Source of the DNA: Eustoma russellianum
Lineage: Eukaryota; Streptophyta; Magnoliopsida; Gentianales; Gentianaceae
NCBI GenBank assembly: GCA_036186865.1
Contig: AP025071.1
Span: 14,715,895 to 14,779,894, forward strand
Direction: 5' to 3'
DNA length: 64,000 bases
The notes beneath the pieces are model-generated. The model saw nothing but the letters and a program-made list of their open reading frames with translations, was not told where the DNA came from and searched no databases. Numbering within the stretch: position 1 is the first letter of the stretch; each line of letters begins with the position of its first letter. This document shows, in pieces, positions 43,703 to 54,253 of the stretch. The translations under genes and the position numbers were made by a program.

Positions 43703-46267
43703 TTAAATCACATCAACAGGAAGCATGCCTAATTTAGAACGGAGAGATTCAAATGTGGCTTGATTTAAGGCCTTAGTAAATATATCCGCTACTTGTGATT
43801 CTGTGCGTACGTGATCTATGACAATATTACCATTGTTAACGTGATCACGAAGAAAATGATAGCGAACTTCTATATGCTTAGCCTTAGAGTGTAATACGGG
43901 GTTCTTAGACAAATTTATGGCACTCATACTATCACAATATATAGGAATTTTATCTACGGTAATTCCAAAGTCCGAAAGTTGTTGTTTTATCCACAACAAC
44001 TGTGTGCAACAAAGGCTAAGAGCCATATACTCAGCCTCAGTAGTGGACAAAGCAACACTTGCTTGCTTTTTGGAAAACCATGAAATAAGGGAATTTCCTA
44101 TAAATTGGCAAGTTCCGCTCGTGCTTTTTCTATCTATTTTGCAGCCACCATAATCTGCATCAGTGTAAGCATGTAAGTCGAATGTAGAATCCTTATCGTA
44201 CCAAATACCTAAGGAGGGCGAGTGCTTAATATAGCGAAATATTCTTTTTACCGCATTTAAGTGTGACACCTTAGGTTGACTTTGAAAACGAGCACACATG
44301 CATACGCTAAACATGATGTCAGGCCTACTAGCAGTTAAATATAGTAAAGAACCTATCATAGATCGATATAATCCATTATCAACGTCTTTACCATGTTCAT
44401 CTTTGTCTAATTTAGTAGTAACACTCATAGGCGTGGGGGATGGTTTCAAATTTTCAAAATTGAATTTCTTGATCATGTCGTTTACGTACTTAGCTTGGCT
44501 TATATGAATTCCTTTACTCGTTTGCTTAATCTGCAAGCCAAGAAAATAATTAAGTTCACCAACCATAGACATTTCAAATTCAGCTTTCATACAATTTTCA
44601 AAATCCTTAACAAGTTTATGTGAGGTAGAACCAAAAATAATATCATCTACGTAAATTTGAATAATAAGTAGATCGGATTTTTCTTGTTTCAAAAATAGTG
44701 TACTATCTATAGTACCACGTTTAAAATTATTTTCTAAAAGAAAAGTAGCAAAACGATCATACCATGCTCTAGGCGCTTGCTTTAGTCCATATAGTGCCTT
44801 CTTTAATTTGTACACGTGATCAGGATGTTTCAAATCTTCAAAACCGGGTGGTTGCTTCACGTATACTTCTTCTTGTATAAATCCGTTTAGAAAAGCACTT
44901 TTGACGTCCATTTGATACAATTTAAAATCTTTCATGCAAGCAATAGCAAGTAAAAGTCGTATAGCTTCTAAACGTGCTACGGGTGCAAATGTTTCATCGT
45001 AGTCTATTCCTTCTTCTTGATTATATCCTTGAGCTACGAGTCTTGCTTTATTTCTAACGACTTTTCCTTCTTCATTCATTTTGTTCCTAAACACCCACTT
45101 TGTGCCTATTATTGTCTTATCTTGTGGTCGTGGCACTAAATCCCATACATCATTTCTAACGAATTGATTAAGTTCGTCATGCATAGCATCAATCCAAGAT
45201 GAATCACTCAAAGCATCATGCACATTCTTAGGCTCAATTTCAGAAATCATAGCATGAAATTCATTTATTTCATCCGAAGTGATTCTTCTACGTGGTCGCA
45301 CACCGTGAGTGATGTCGCCTATGATGAGATCATGTGGGTGATCTCTATGCCATCTTGGTTGATTATTTTCTAAGTTATCATGCATTTCTATATGATCATG
45401 CATTTCTAGTGTTTCATTCATCTCATGCATATTAAAAGAATCATTTTCTTCATCTAAAGCGGGTTTCAATTCAAAATCATCATCATATTCCTTTTCTTTA
45501 TCAACTTCTCCAAATTCATTGAATTTAACATGAATAGATTCTATGATTTGTCTAGTGAGAGGATCATAACATCTATATGCTTTTGAATTAATGGAATACC
45601 CAATAAAAATGCACTCAATCGATTTGGATTCAAATTTATCTAAGTTATCTTTTGTATTCAATACAAAGCATTTGCATCCAAACACACGAAAATAATCTAT
45701 CTTAGGCATACGATCATTCAAAATTTCGTAAGGCGTCTTGTTTATTTTCTTTCTTATAGATAGGCGATTTACAATATAGCATGCACAATTTACGGCTTCC
45801 GCCCACAGAAATCTAGGTAATTTATTTTCGCAAAGCATAGTTCTAGCGATTTCTTGTAGTGTGCGATTCTTTCTTTCTACTACTCCATTTAATTGTGGAG
45901 TTCTAGGTGGCGAAAACTCATGTTTAATTCCTTTTAAAACAGTTTCTCCATTTTTATTTATTATATTACAGTAAGGGTGAGTAAAACACACATTGAAACC
46001 ATTGTCAACAAATTGCGAAATACTAAGAAGATTGTAAGATAAGTTGCTTACCAAAAACACGTTGGAGATTTGAAGTGTATCCGGGTTTCCAATCGTACCT
46101 TTACCAATGATCTTGCCTTCATTGTTGTCTCCAAAGGTCACGGATCCGCCTTTTGTAACCTTCTTTAATTTGGAGAAGAGGCTCGGGTCACCTGTCATGT
46201 GCCTCGAGCAACCACTGTCAAGGAACCACTTTATTGATATGTCTTTTGATGAGTGGTCTCCCTGCAA
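43703..46267 (-). CDS. Pol of element D: protease, RT and RNase H, integrase core deleted
   Basis: 854-residue open frame on the minus strand; its first codon in this reading is TTG, and no ATG start is evident near it. Protease DSG is at residues 17-19 (DSGCSRHMTG). At residues 112-116 (LKGIK) the frame passes straight from the end of the protease/pre-integrase linker into IKHEFSPPRTPQLNGVVERKNR; the zinc finger and the first two catalytic Asp of integrase are gone, only Glu131 remains. RT spans about 378-620 with YVDD at 539-542. RNase H spans about 640-854 with D703, E746 and D779 in their usual motifs. Everything but integrase looks functional. Compared with C, about 178 residues are missing with no frame change. 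Confidence 0.93.
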   Translation of the reverse strand: MQGDHSSKDISIKWFLDSGCSRHMTGDPSLFSKLKKVTKGGSVTFGDNNEGKIIGKGTIGNPDTLQISNVFLVSNLSYNLLSISQFVDNGFNVCFTHPYCNIINKNGETVLKGIKHEFSPPRTPQLNGVVERKNRTLQEIARTMLCENKLPRFLWAEAVNCACYIVNRLSIRKKINKTPYEILNDRMPKIDYFRVFGCKCFVLNTKDNLDKFESKSIECIFIGYSINSKAYRCYDPLTRQIIESIHVKFNEFGEVDKEKEYDDDFELKPALDEENDSFNMHEMNETLEMHDHIEMHDNLENNQPRWHRDHPHDLIIGDITHGVRPRRRITSDEINEFHAMISEIEPKNVHDALSDSSWIDAMHDELNQFVRNDVWDLVPRPQDKTIIGTKWVFRNKMNEEGKVVRNKARLVAQGYNQEEGIDYDETFAPVARLEAIRLLLAIACMKDFKLYQMDVKSAFLNGFIQEEVYVKQPPGFEDLKHPDHVYKLKKALYGLKQAPRAWYDRFATFLLENNFKRGTIDSTLFLKQEKSDLLIIQIYVDDIIFGSTSHKLVKDFENCMKAEFEMSMVGELNYFLGLQIKQTSKGIHISQAKYVNDMIKKFNFENLKPSPTPMSVTTKLDKDEHGKDVDNGLYRSMIGSLLYLTASRPDIMFSVCMCARFQSQPKVSHLNAVKRIFRYIKHSPSLGIWYDKDSTFDLHAYTDADYGGCKIDRKSTSGTCQFIGNSLISWFSKKQASVALSTTEAEYMALSLCCTQLLWIKQQLSDFGITVDKIPIYCDSMSAINLSKNPVLHSKAKHIEVRYHFLRDHVNNGNIVIDHVRTESQVADIFTKALNQATFESLRSKLGMLPVDVI

Positions 46268-46325
46268 TGTAAAAAGGTGATTTAGGTACCCTTTTAATTT
46301 TGGGTCCTTTCGAGTTAGTTAATCA
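46268..46325 (-). other. Gag-pol junction of D
   Basis: Gag ends at TGA 46325-46323. The pol frame is offset by one base and has its own stop (TAA 46321-46319) just beyond. It is then open from 46318 through LTRKDPKLKGYLNH into the protease. The sequence before the protease, TTTTTACATTGCAG, resembles a splice acceptor. The matching place in C (38088-38105) reads CTCCATTGTAG, with a stop instead. Pol of D could only be made by reinitiation, splicing, or combined readthrough and frameshift; or the offset is a disabling mutation. Confidence 0.6.
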
Positions 46326-48239
46326 CCTTTTAGTAAAGGTACCTTTCGGTACCCATACTTGGGTGATCCTTCTCGGTCTATCAAATGGCAAGAAAGTAGA
46401 TGAAGGTGCGACATAGTATACATGTGGTGCATGTACTTTGGGTCTTTGCCCAAGGACTCCCCTATACTCAGTGTATGAAGGACGTTTGTGATATGTCCTT
46501 GTGTGTGTGTGCGTGGTGCGTGGATGATATGTATTCCGTGTATGCATTGATCTCTTCTTCTCATATCTATATGGTACAACATTATATTTCACATGATATG
46601 AGGGAGTGGGGCGTGTGGAAGGGGGCGCTTTTTGCGTCATCTTAGACGCCACTTGATGCTTAGGGGTGTCTACCTTTTTAGACACAACAAACTTGGTTGG
46701 TTTGGTTGATACTTCGTTAGTATCAACGTACCCCAATCCAGTTTTGTCACTGTCATGCTTTTGTGATAATATGATGCGATGCAGCATGTTTGACCCTGTA
46801 TCGAATTGTTTCATCATTTTCTCTAAATCTGTATTCCTTGATTTCAAATTTGAAATCTCGGATTTCATTTCACTATTTTGAGAAGTTAATGATGAGATCT
46901 CGGTTTTTAATGCAGTGATGGCACATGAAGACTCTTTCTTTGAATCGCTTAATTGAGCGACAAGATTCTCGTTAGAAGATTCTAACAGTTTCTTGTCTTC
47001 AATTAAACGTTTCTTTTCTTTTGCGAGAGTCTTAGTAAATTTATGTAACTCAAGATATTGACTAAATAAATCATCGTAAGAAGGTTCAGAGTCAGAGTCA
47101 GAGTCAGATGATACCTCATTAGACGCCTTTGAAGCGAAGCAAACTTGAGCGGTCTCCTCTTCGGTCTCAGTTTCAGAGTCTGATGAGTCACTCCATGTGG
47201 AGGCCTTCAGTGCACGTTTCCTTTGTTTAGGATCTGAGACGGGTCTATTTTTGTTCCGCTCCTTGTCAGGGTACTTATTTGTTTGCTTTTCTTTGTTTGG
47301 GCAGTCATATGATAAGTGTCCGAGTTTGCCGCATTCATAACATTTAATGTCCTTATCATTTGACTTGTTTTTATTTCTCTTAGATGTAGTGCCCTTGTTT
47401 TTATTTCTAAATGATTTTCTCATGAATCTTCTTAGTCCTTTTGCCAATAGAATTAAGTCATCATTATCCGATTCGGAATCACTATCATCTATGTGATCGG
47501 AGGGAGGGGAGACGTATTCATTTGATTTAAAAGCAATTGTCTTACCTTGTTTGGTTGATTCCGATTTCCGAATAATGAGTTTGTTTTCATACACTTTTAG
47601 TGAACCAATGAGTTCTTCCATTTTTATCGACTTAGTCTCCTTGCTTTCTTCTATGGCAGTCACTTTAGGATCCCATTCTGAAGGGAGGCTCCGTAGGACT
47701 TTCTGTACTTTTTCCTGCGTTGTAAAGGCCTTACCAAGAGACTCAAGAGAGTTATAGATGTTAGTCAAACGAAGATCCATATCAACAATTGACTCATTAG
47801 GCAACAACTTGAAAGACTCAAGAGTAGACATAAGCATATTGATTTTAGACTCTTTGACTTGACTCGTGCCTTCGTGTTTCATTTCTAAGATTCTCCACAT
47901 TTCTTGTGCACTCGAACAATTGGACACATAACTAGACTCACTCTTACTTAAGCCATTTAAGAGTAATTGCATGGCCTTAGCATTCATACTCAGTTTCTTT
48001 TTGTCTTCACTAGTATAGTCTTGTCTCGTTTTAATTACTTCTAGTGTGACTCCATCTACAATGGACAATTTAGACGGGACATATGGACCATCTTCAATTA
48101 TTGACCAAAGGTCTATGTCTATAGCCATAAGAAATAATTTCATCCTAAGTTTCCATTGAATAAAAGACTCACCGTCAAAGAGTGGAGGCCTTTGGCTTGA
48201 CATACCTTCTTGTTCGGTTTTGAGATTTGTGGATGCCAT
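46323..48239 (-). CDS. Gag of element D, long Sirevirus-like form
   Basis: 638 residues, ATG at 48239, 41 bp after the PBS. Residues 15-45 hold QRPPLFDGESFIQWKLRM, the UBN2/DUF4219 entry motif. The UBN2 capsid-like domain runs to about 190 (SLPSEWDPKVTAIEE). Lys/Ser-rich and acidic linkers follow. A CCHC zinc knuckle lies at 300-313 (CYECGKLGHLSYDC), all ligands present, for RNA binding. Acidic Ser/Asp tract 376-386, coiled coil about 390-480, and a basic Tyr/His/Arg-rich tail to the end. It should form the cytoplasmic virus-like particle. The extended coiled-coil tail is a Sirevirus trait; B keeps only this part. Confidence 0.93.
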   Translation of the reverse strand: MASTNLKTEQEGMSSQRPPLFDGESFIQWKLRMKLFLMAIDIDLWSIIEDGPYVPSKLSIVDGVTLEVIKTRQDYTSEDKKKLSMNAKAMQLLLNGLSKSESSYVSNCSSAQEMWRILEMKHEGTSQVKESKINMLMSTLESFKLLPNESIVDMDLRLTNIYNSLESLGKAFTTQEKVQKVLRSLPSEWDPKVTAIEESKETKSIKMEELIGSLKVYENKLIIRKSESTKQGKTIAFKSNEYVSPPSDHIDDSDSESDNDDLILLAKGLRRFMRKSFRNKNKGTTSKRNKNKSNDKDIKCYECGKLGHLSYDCPNKEKQTNKYPDKERNKNRPVSDPKQRKRALKASTWSDSSDSETETEEETAQVCFASKASNEVSSDSDSDSEPSYDDLFSQYLELHKFTKTLAKEKKRLIEDKKLLESSNENLVAQLSDSKKESSCAITALKTEISSLTSQNSEMKSEISNLKSRNTDLEKMMKQFDTGSNMLHRIILSQKHDSDKTGLGYVDTNEVSTKPTKFVVSKKVDTPKHQVASKMTQKAPPSTRPTPSYHVKYNVVPYRYEKKRSMHTRNTYHPRTTHTHTRTYHKRPSYTEYRGVLGQRPKVHAPHVYYVAPSSTFLPFDRPRRITQVWVPKGTFTKR

Positions 48240-48280
48240 CTCACTGAATCGTTGGATTCCTTGTCGTGAGTATTCCTGCG

Positions 48281-48293
48281 CTCTGATACCACT
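48281..48293 (-). other. Primer-binding site of D
   Basis: Minus strand AGTGGTATCAGAG directly after the 5' LTR end CCTACA; initiator tRNA-Met complement. Confidence 0.93.
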
Positions 48294-51200
48294 TGTAGGA
48301 TCTGCAAGGCACCACTAGAAGGGGGGGGGGGGTTGAATAGATGGTGCGGAAAGTGTGCTTTTTAAAATTTCTTTAAACTTGAACAATTCAAGTTCTGAAA
48401 ACAGATTCTGTTTCCAGTACCAGTTTTAAAACGATTTAAAAACTAGGTTAGAGGTCTCCAAAAATTATGAAATTTTGAGAGAACTTAGCCTCAGATGTTG
48501 TGAGAGTCCCCTAAAAATTTCAAATCAAAATTCAACCTTTAACCCCTTCAAAAACCGTTGGCACTCAGATTGTGCAATTCTGCCAGAAACGGTAGATAGT
48601 TTTGAAAAATTAATTCCTATTTGTGTGAATGTCCAAATGATCTGAAAATTTGATCAATAACCCCTCACACACTATATTGAAATGGGTTGAAACAGTTTTT
48701 GAAAATTCTTTTGGGAAGTAGGTCAAATACACCCAAAGTCTCAACCTTTGCAAGTCTGAAAATCAGACTGCACTAGTCTCAGAACTTTTGATGTTTGGAT
48801 GACTTATACTTGTCCAAAAGGGTTGAAACTTGTGCCAAATTAACCCTAGAACGTTTATGTATGTTTCTGGAAATTTTTATAATTTTTAGAAAATGTTTAC
48901 TATTTTTGCGAACGTGAACAATATGAGTAAACAGCGCAGAAACTGAAACGTAAATGCAGAAAGTAAATTGCACCAAGAATTTTATACTGGTTCGGTTATA
49001 AACAACCTACTCCAGTCTTCAAGGAACACCTTCCTTGGTTCACACTAATTTCACACACGCAGTACACCTTACCGCAGGGTTGATAGAGTTACACCTTAAC
49101 TCCAACCCTTTACAAACCTTGTATTGTGAGTACAATTTGCACGAACACCACCACCTCGCTAGAATGAAGATTGATCACACCTTGATCAATCTTGTACAAA
49201 GATATATGAATGGTGGATTCTATGAAGCCTATCCAAGGATGAAAGAGATAAAGTACAATAGGCTTTTTACAAGAGAAGAAAGAAAGAAGATGTAGGAGAA
49301 AAGAGGCTTGGCACTTTGATCACTTTAGAATGCAATTCTTGGTGTTGTATTTGTTTGTTCTTCTCTTCCTTCCTTATAGGTCCAGCCGTCCCCTAGCATG
49401 CTTCTCCCCTCTTGAAAATTTCCTTTTAAGTGCTTGAGAGGATGTGAGACATCATGGTGACAAAGTTTTGCTTGCTTGGCATCATTCCATTGGACCATCA
49501 TTTAGTCATTGCTTACTTGGCACCTTTTGATTGGCTCAATGTTGTCATCATTTGATGACATGGAAAATCTGAAATAAACACTTTAAACATGTGCCAAATA
49601 ATCATCACATAATACATTCCATAAATTGAGATATTCTCATAAATTGTGAGACAAAAAATTCTTCCTTCCACCCTTGAAAAATTCGGCCATAATACTCCTT
49701 GCCATGCTGAAATTTCAGCATGTGCATCATGCATTTTTATCCAAGATAATCCCCAATTTACTTTGATTTTTCTCATTAAAATGAATCAATAATACATGGT
49801 AAGTCTTGCTACAAGTTTGAGAATGAATTTGGACACCAAAAGGGGATGAAATTCGGCCACACCATTTTCACACATGCTGAAAAATTTCAGCATGTGTGAT
49901 ATAAAGAATATCACACTTAAGACAATTCAAATCATTTCCATAACTCATTTGATTTATTCCTTAATGCAAAATTAACAAAATATATTCCTTAAGCCTTAAG
50001 AATTCGGCCATTAAGGTGTGTGACATGCTGAAATTTTCAGCATGTGACATAAGAGAGGTGTATGTTGAAAACTTACCTTTTGTAGCTTCTCTCTTTGATT
50101 CATCAACATTGTATGATTGATTCTTGACCAATCAACATGCCAACAAGGCTCCACATGTGCTCCACATCAGCTGTAGTGACGTTTGAATATGTTTGTGCAT
50201 GTGCTGAAATTTATTTTTGCTAACTTTGAAAAATAGTGCACATTTAATATTACACACATGTAATATTCCAATCAGCCCTTAGTTTAATTTTCTAGAACAC
50301 TTTAAGATGTATATTATATGTAAAAAGTGTCTAGATGCGTGCCACATCATGTTCAAGAAAAACGTTCCATGTCAATTGCGTAGAAAACCGAATTTTCGAT
50401 ATTTATCGATTACCCGATTTTTCTCTAATTTAAATTCCAACTTTTGCACATGCTATATATATTATGTTATACATAATATATATAATATATACTTTAATTT
50501 TCAGCACTTGGCTGATTTAAAGTGGTACCATAAACATGTGACAAAAATAAAATTGGAATCTTCACATTTTGGCCTAAATGTGGGATGATTTGTGTGTGCC
50601 AACATGGAAAGTATTTTTGTCTCAATATACAGCCATGTGCACGAAATTTTTTGATAAATTTTGATGTATATGGGCTGGCCATTTATTTATGGCAAGTACG
50701 TGACACGTTGGCGAAGTTTCGGTATCGCCCGATACGACAAATTTCGGTTTAGAACCTTTTATCGTGTCGTATTTAATTTGTCATCACCATATCTTATATC
50801 ATATGATATAAGATCTGAATATACTCATAAATATGAGTTAAGTATAGTGATGTGACGTAAACGTACGTTCGTAAGATATATAACGTGTCGATAGTACGTT
50901 GGAATAAATGTGTATGTGCCTTTTAAAAAAAATCTGAAAATATATATATATTATGTATATAAGGCGTGTGAAATGATGTGGGGAGGAGGAGAGAACTTTC
51001 CTTCCATAGCTATGTTGCCTTCATGTCTTTTCCAAATGCATCTTCCTTTAATGAACTACTTAGTTTATTAAACTAAGTACTTCACTTAATGAACTACTTT
51101 AGTTCATTAATTGTGGCACCTGAAAATAGTATAAACTCAACAAATGTTCGCCATATGATGTAAGCTTTATAGCTTCATGGCTCGTTAGTACGGCAACATA

Positions 51201-51338
51201 ATATATAAGCTAAATAAGGCAAGTTATCATGCATACATGTACACTTGTGTGTGTATATATATATCCACGTTAATATATATATATATATATATTCAAATTT
51301 CTTTATTTTGAAATCACTCAAACCCTCATATTTCTACA
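48294..51338 (-). repeat. 5' LTR of D (right copy)
   Basis: 3045 bp, nearly identical to the left copy. Differences seen: G tract 12 against 8, A/C in the CACCACCT word at about 49153, G/A in TTTTTACAAG at about 49268, and two bases fewer in a TG/TA run near 51250. Palindromes at about 49701-49725, 49869-49898 and 50021-50046. Confidence 0.95.
49371..49381 (-). promoter_or_regulatory. TATA-like box of the D 5' LTR
   Basis: Minus strand CCTATAAGG followed by AAGGAAGAGAAGAA, 1.08 kb from the PBS-side edge. B (11146-11156) and E (62461-62470) have GATAAAAAGG and GCATAAAAGG at 1.07 kb. Shared position across diverged LTRs supports a core promoter. Confidence 0.5.
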
Positions 51339-51626
51339 CAACTAACCCTACCTTAGTAAAAGACTTCGAAGAATGTATGAAGTCAGAATTTGAAATGTCA
51401 ATGGTAGGAGAGTTGAATTATTTCTTAGGACTTCAAATCAAACAAAACCCTCAAAGAATTCACATTAGCCAACTTAAGTATGTCAATGATATGATTAAGA
51501 AGTTTGGCTTTGAAGAGTTGAAACCAACACCTACACCCATGAGTGTTAGCACCAAACTAGAAAAAGATGAAAATGGTAAACCTTTTGATGACACACTATA
51601 TAGGTCTATGATTGGCTCACTGTTAT
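51339..51626 (+). pseudogene. RT tail and RNase H start of element C (after D)
   Basis: Resumes the frame cut at 40389: TLVKDFEECMKSEFEMSMVGELNYFLGLQIKQ, then MSVSTKLEKDENGKP and SMIGSLLY. Here it stops short: the next bases align with the LTR of C from about its position 370. The last three-quarters of RNase H, the PPT and the LTR start are deleted. Confidence 0.9.
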
Positions 51627-54016
51627 ATTTTTCTAAAGAGTGTTTAAATGATTGTTTTCATTTGTATATGATTTATACATGTTTATTATATGATTATCAT
51701 GTGTTTTTGGTGATTATAATTGTCTTGTGACTAACGTGCCTTGGAAGTTTCTACAACTTACCAATAAGGACAAAATTGGTATTTTGAGTTTTGTAGGAAC
51801 ATGATATGGTGAATATATATCAAGGACATATTCTTATACCATTTATCAAGGCAAAGGTGTTATAATATTCATTTCTGACCATTCAGATCATTCATGGAGT
51901 TTTCATATACCAGGGGTATTTTGGTCATTTTACCTCCGAGGGTATTTTTGGTATTTTCACTCAAGGAATCTCTTGAGCATATTATTATCTTCATTCTGGA
52001 GCTGATTTATTATTAACTTGAAGATAATATGGTGATTTGTTATCTTATTCTCTCACATGATGATATTATTGACTATAGCGGGATATGTGACGATTTGAGA
52101 TGTCACATTCTATTTTTTTTCTTGAAGACCATCTTATATATGTTATAAGAGCATATTTATCATCATTATTCAGAGGTTTCAAAGGTGTTAAAGGTGTGGA
52201 AATGATCACGACATATAAGAAGAAATATTAGGAATTTCGGTGTTACACGTTGACATAATCTTATCAACTATTATCTATTAATTTTTTCATCAAAAATTTG
52301 AGTTGCTACACATATTTGTATGATGAAAAATGTGTATTAGAAGCTGTGGGTGAGGTGGTATTCATTTTATGAGTTGGTGACAAGTGGACAAATCAAAAAG
52401 GAGCTAGTTGGCAAAAATGCCAACTTGGAAAATTCAAAGATGTAGCCGAACGGCTGCTTGGTATTCTTGGGTATTTTCATTAGATTTTTGAAGTCAAATG
52501 AATGCTTCACATGTCCTATTCTTGTGCTTGGAGTTGAGGATATTTTAGTGGTATTATCCTTTTTTATTTTATTAAGGAAAATCAAAATTATTTTGGGAAA
52601 AACAAAAGGTAGCCAACGTCTACTTGATGATAATTGAAGCTGAATTTTCATTTGAATTTGTCAAATGCGCACATGCCTATTATCTTGCCAAAGAGTTGAG
52701 AAGACAATGGAGTTGTTATGGCTATTATCGTTGGGTATTATCTTCACATTTTCAAGACAATTTCAAGGTGGAATTTTCGGCCAAGTGTAATGCCAAGGTG
52801 GACCAATTATATTGTCTTATTTTGCCAAGTGTACAAAGCCAACCAAGGATGAGAAGACATTTGGACTTGATGATGAAGATGGTGACACATTGGAGTTCTT
52901 ATCTCCAAGGCTCAAATCACACTATAAATAGAGGCAATGGTGATGAAGATGAAACACACTTGAAGCTTACAAGCATTTGTTGAATTGTCTAGCTATCATC
53001 TTCTTCTTGTTGTTGTTCTTGTTCCATTATTTGTAGCTAAGGTGTTCTTGTTGTTTTTCTTGAGCTACAAGCCTCTTGAGCTTCATTTGTAAGATTGATT
53101 AGCCATTCTTATATGGCTACATCAGTAGGTGGTAGAGGTGTTGCAACTAAGTGTTGCTTGGAAGGTGATTATCCAAGTCTTGAATAGGGTTGGTGTATAA
53201 CCCAAGGATCAAGCTTTGTTTTTGTTGTAAGGTGATTCATTTGATAGTTAAATCCAAGAAAAGGTGTTTCTTGGGACTGGAGTAGGTCACATTGACCGAA
53301 CCAGGATAAATTCTCGGTGTTCTTCTCTTGTTTCTTCATTTCTGTTTTCTGTCCGTTTTTACTGTAGTTTTTATATAACTTCTCACGTTTTAAAAAATAG
53401 CTAAACATTTTCAAAATTTGTGATTTTTGTTGGCGTTATACTTCAGACGGTTATCTTTCATTTGCAACAAGAATCACTTGATTTGAGCAAGGGAAAGTTA
53501 GTCTTTCAGTCTTTGCAAGATAACTGCTCCAATCTGGCTGCAATCTGACCAGTTTTGAAAAAACTTAAATTCTGTATTTATCAAGAATTGTCTAAGGTCA
53601 GGGCCTTTAGGAAACTTCATCTACACATCCTAAGGAGTGTTTTGATATAAAGATCAACCTTTTTGGTTGAGTATTCAAAGAGAAATACGTTTTGCAAAAT
53701 CATCAACTTTCTGTCCAATTCTGTCCAGAATGACCATCTAAATCTTTTTATTTGTTTGAAGGGTCAAAAGATCTTATTTTTATCTGATTTTTGGACAGAG
53801 TCTTGTTAACAGATTGAGTTAAATTCTGAAAGGTATCATAATTTTTGGATTTGTGTACAATTGGTTTTGAATTTTTCAAAAACGGGTTCTGAATCTGAGG
53901 CAGTTTCAGATTCTGTTTTCAAAGGAGATTTTTACAAAGGGTCGTAGTGTAATTTCCGCTAAACACTATTCACCCTCCCACTCTAGTGGTGTTCGTTGCA
54001 GGTGCATGGTCCAACA
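51627..54016 (+). repeat. 3' LTR of C, 5'-truncated
   Basis: Aligns with 33620-35910. ATATTTTT-like words stand at both sides of the break (33615-33622 and about 51625-51632), fitting microhomology-mediated deletion. It also has about 95 bp (52163-52268) not in the 5' copy, so it has both lost and gained sequence. Ends GGTCCAACA; right duplication TTAGC at 54017. Confidence 0.9.
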
Positions 54017-54248
54017 TTAGCGATCCCGGATAATCAGGAATTGATGATTGTGATCAAGATGGAAAGATTCCATGCTATCATAGACAGTCTTTTATTGTAA
54101 ATTATTGTGATTAGGTGTAATTGATTTAATTCCTTGTATAAGTGACAAAGTAGTCTATAAGATCAACCAATATAATATGTGAAAATTCATTGAGAAATAT
54201 ACTGGAAACGTTTCTGCACAGTTGTACACTTTACCCTACATATTTAAC
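54017..54248 (+). repeat. 3' LTR of H, main part (after C)
   Basis: TTAGCGATCCCGG to ATATTTAAC matches the 5' LTR 27963-28190 with small differences. TGAAA follows as the H duplication. Confidence 0.9.
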
Positions 54249-54253
54249 TGAAA

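Larger units (their letters stand above)
40390..51338 (-). mobile_element. Young Sirevirus-like element D lacking the integrase core
   Basis: 10,949 bp, minus strand, LTRs 40390-43432 and 48294-51338, TSD CAACT (40385-40389, 51339-51343). LTRs differ by eye at two substitutions, one G-tract length and one TG/TA length. Gag and pol are long open frames. An in-frame gap in pol removes most of integrase. Gag-pol expression also needs explanation, because the two frames are separated by a stop and an offset. It is the youngest element here and has interrupted no later event. Confidence 0.96.
33258..54016 (+). mobile_element. Sirevirus-like copia element C (plus strand), split by D
   Basis: TSD TTAGC at 33253-33257 and 54017-54021; termini TGTTGAGAA and GGTCCAACA. 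The 5' LTR is complete (2653 bp). The 3' LTR has lost about its first 370 bp together with the PPT and most of RNase H. Gag with a long C-terminal extension and a protease of the DSGCSR type place it near the Sire/Maximus lineage (inference). D is inserted just after the RT YVDD. Without D, C is about 9.8 kb. Confidence 0.93.
27960..54248 (+). mobile_element. Copia element H (plus strand), split by C and D
   Basis: LTRs of 233 bp at 27960-28192 and, interrupted, at 33251-33257 plus 54017-54248. Target duplication TGAAA at 27955-27959 and 54249-54253. Without the nested 20.76 kb, H is about 5.5 kb with gag, protease, integrase, RT and RNase H in copia order. All are disrupted by stops and small indels. 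The LTR ends have each lost a base of the TG...CA (CG at the left, AAC at the right). Confidence 0.92.
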
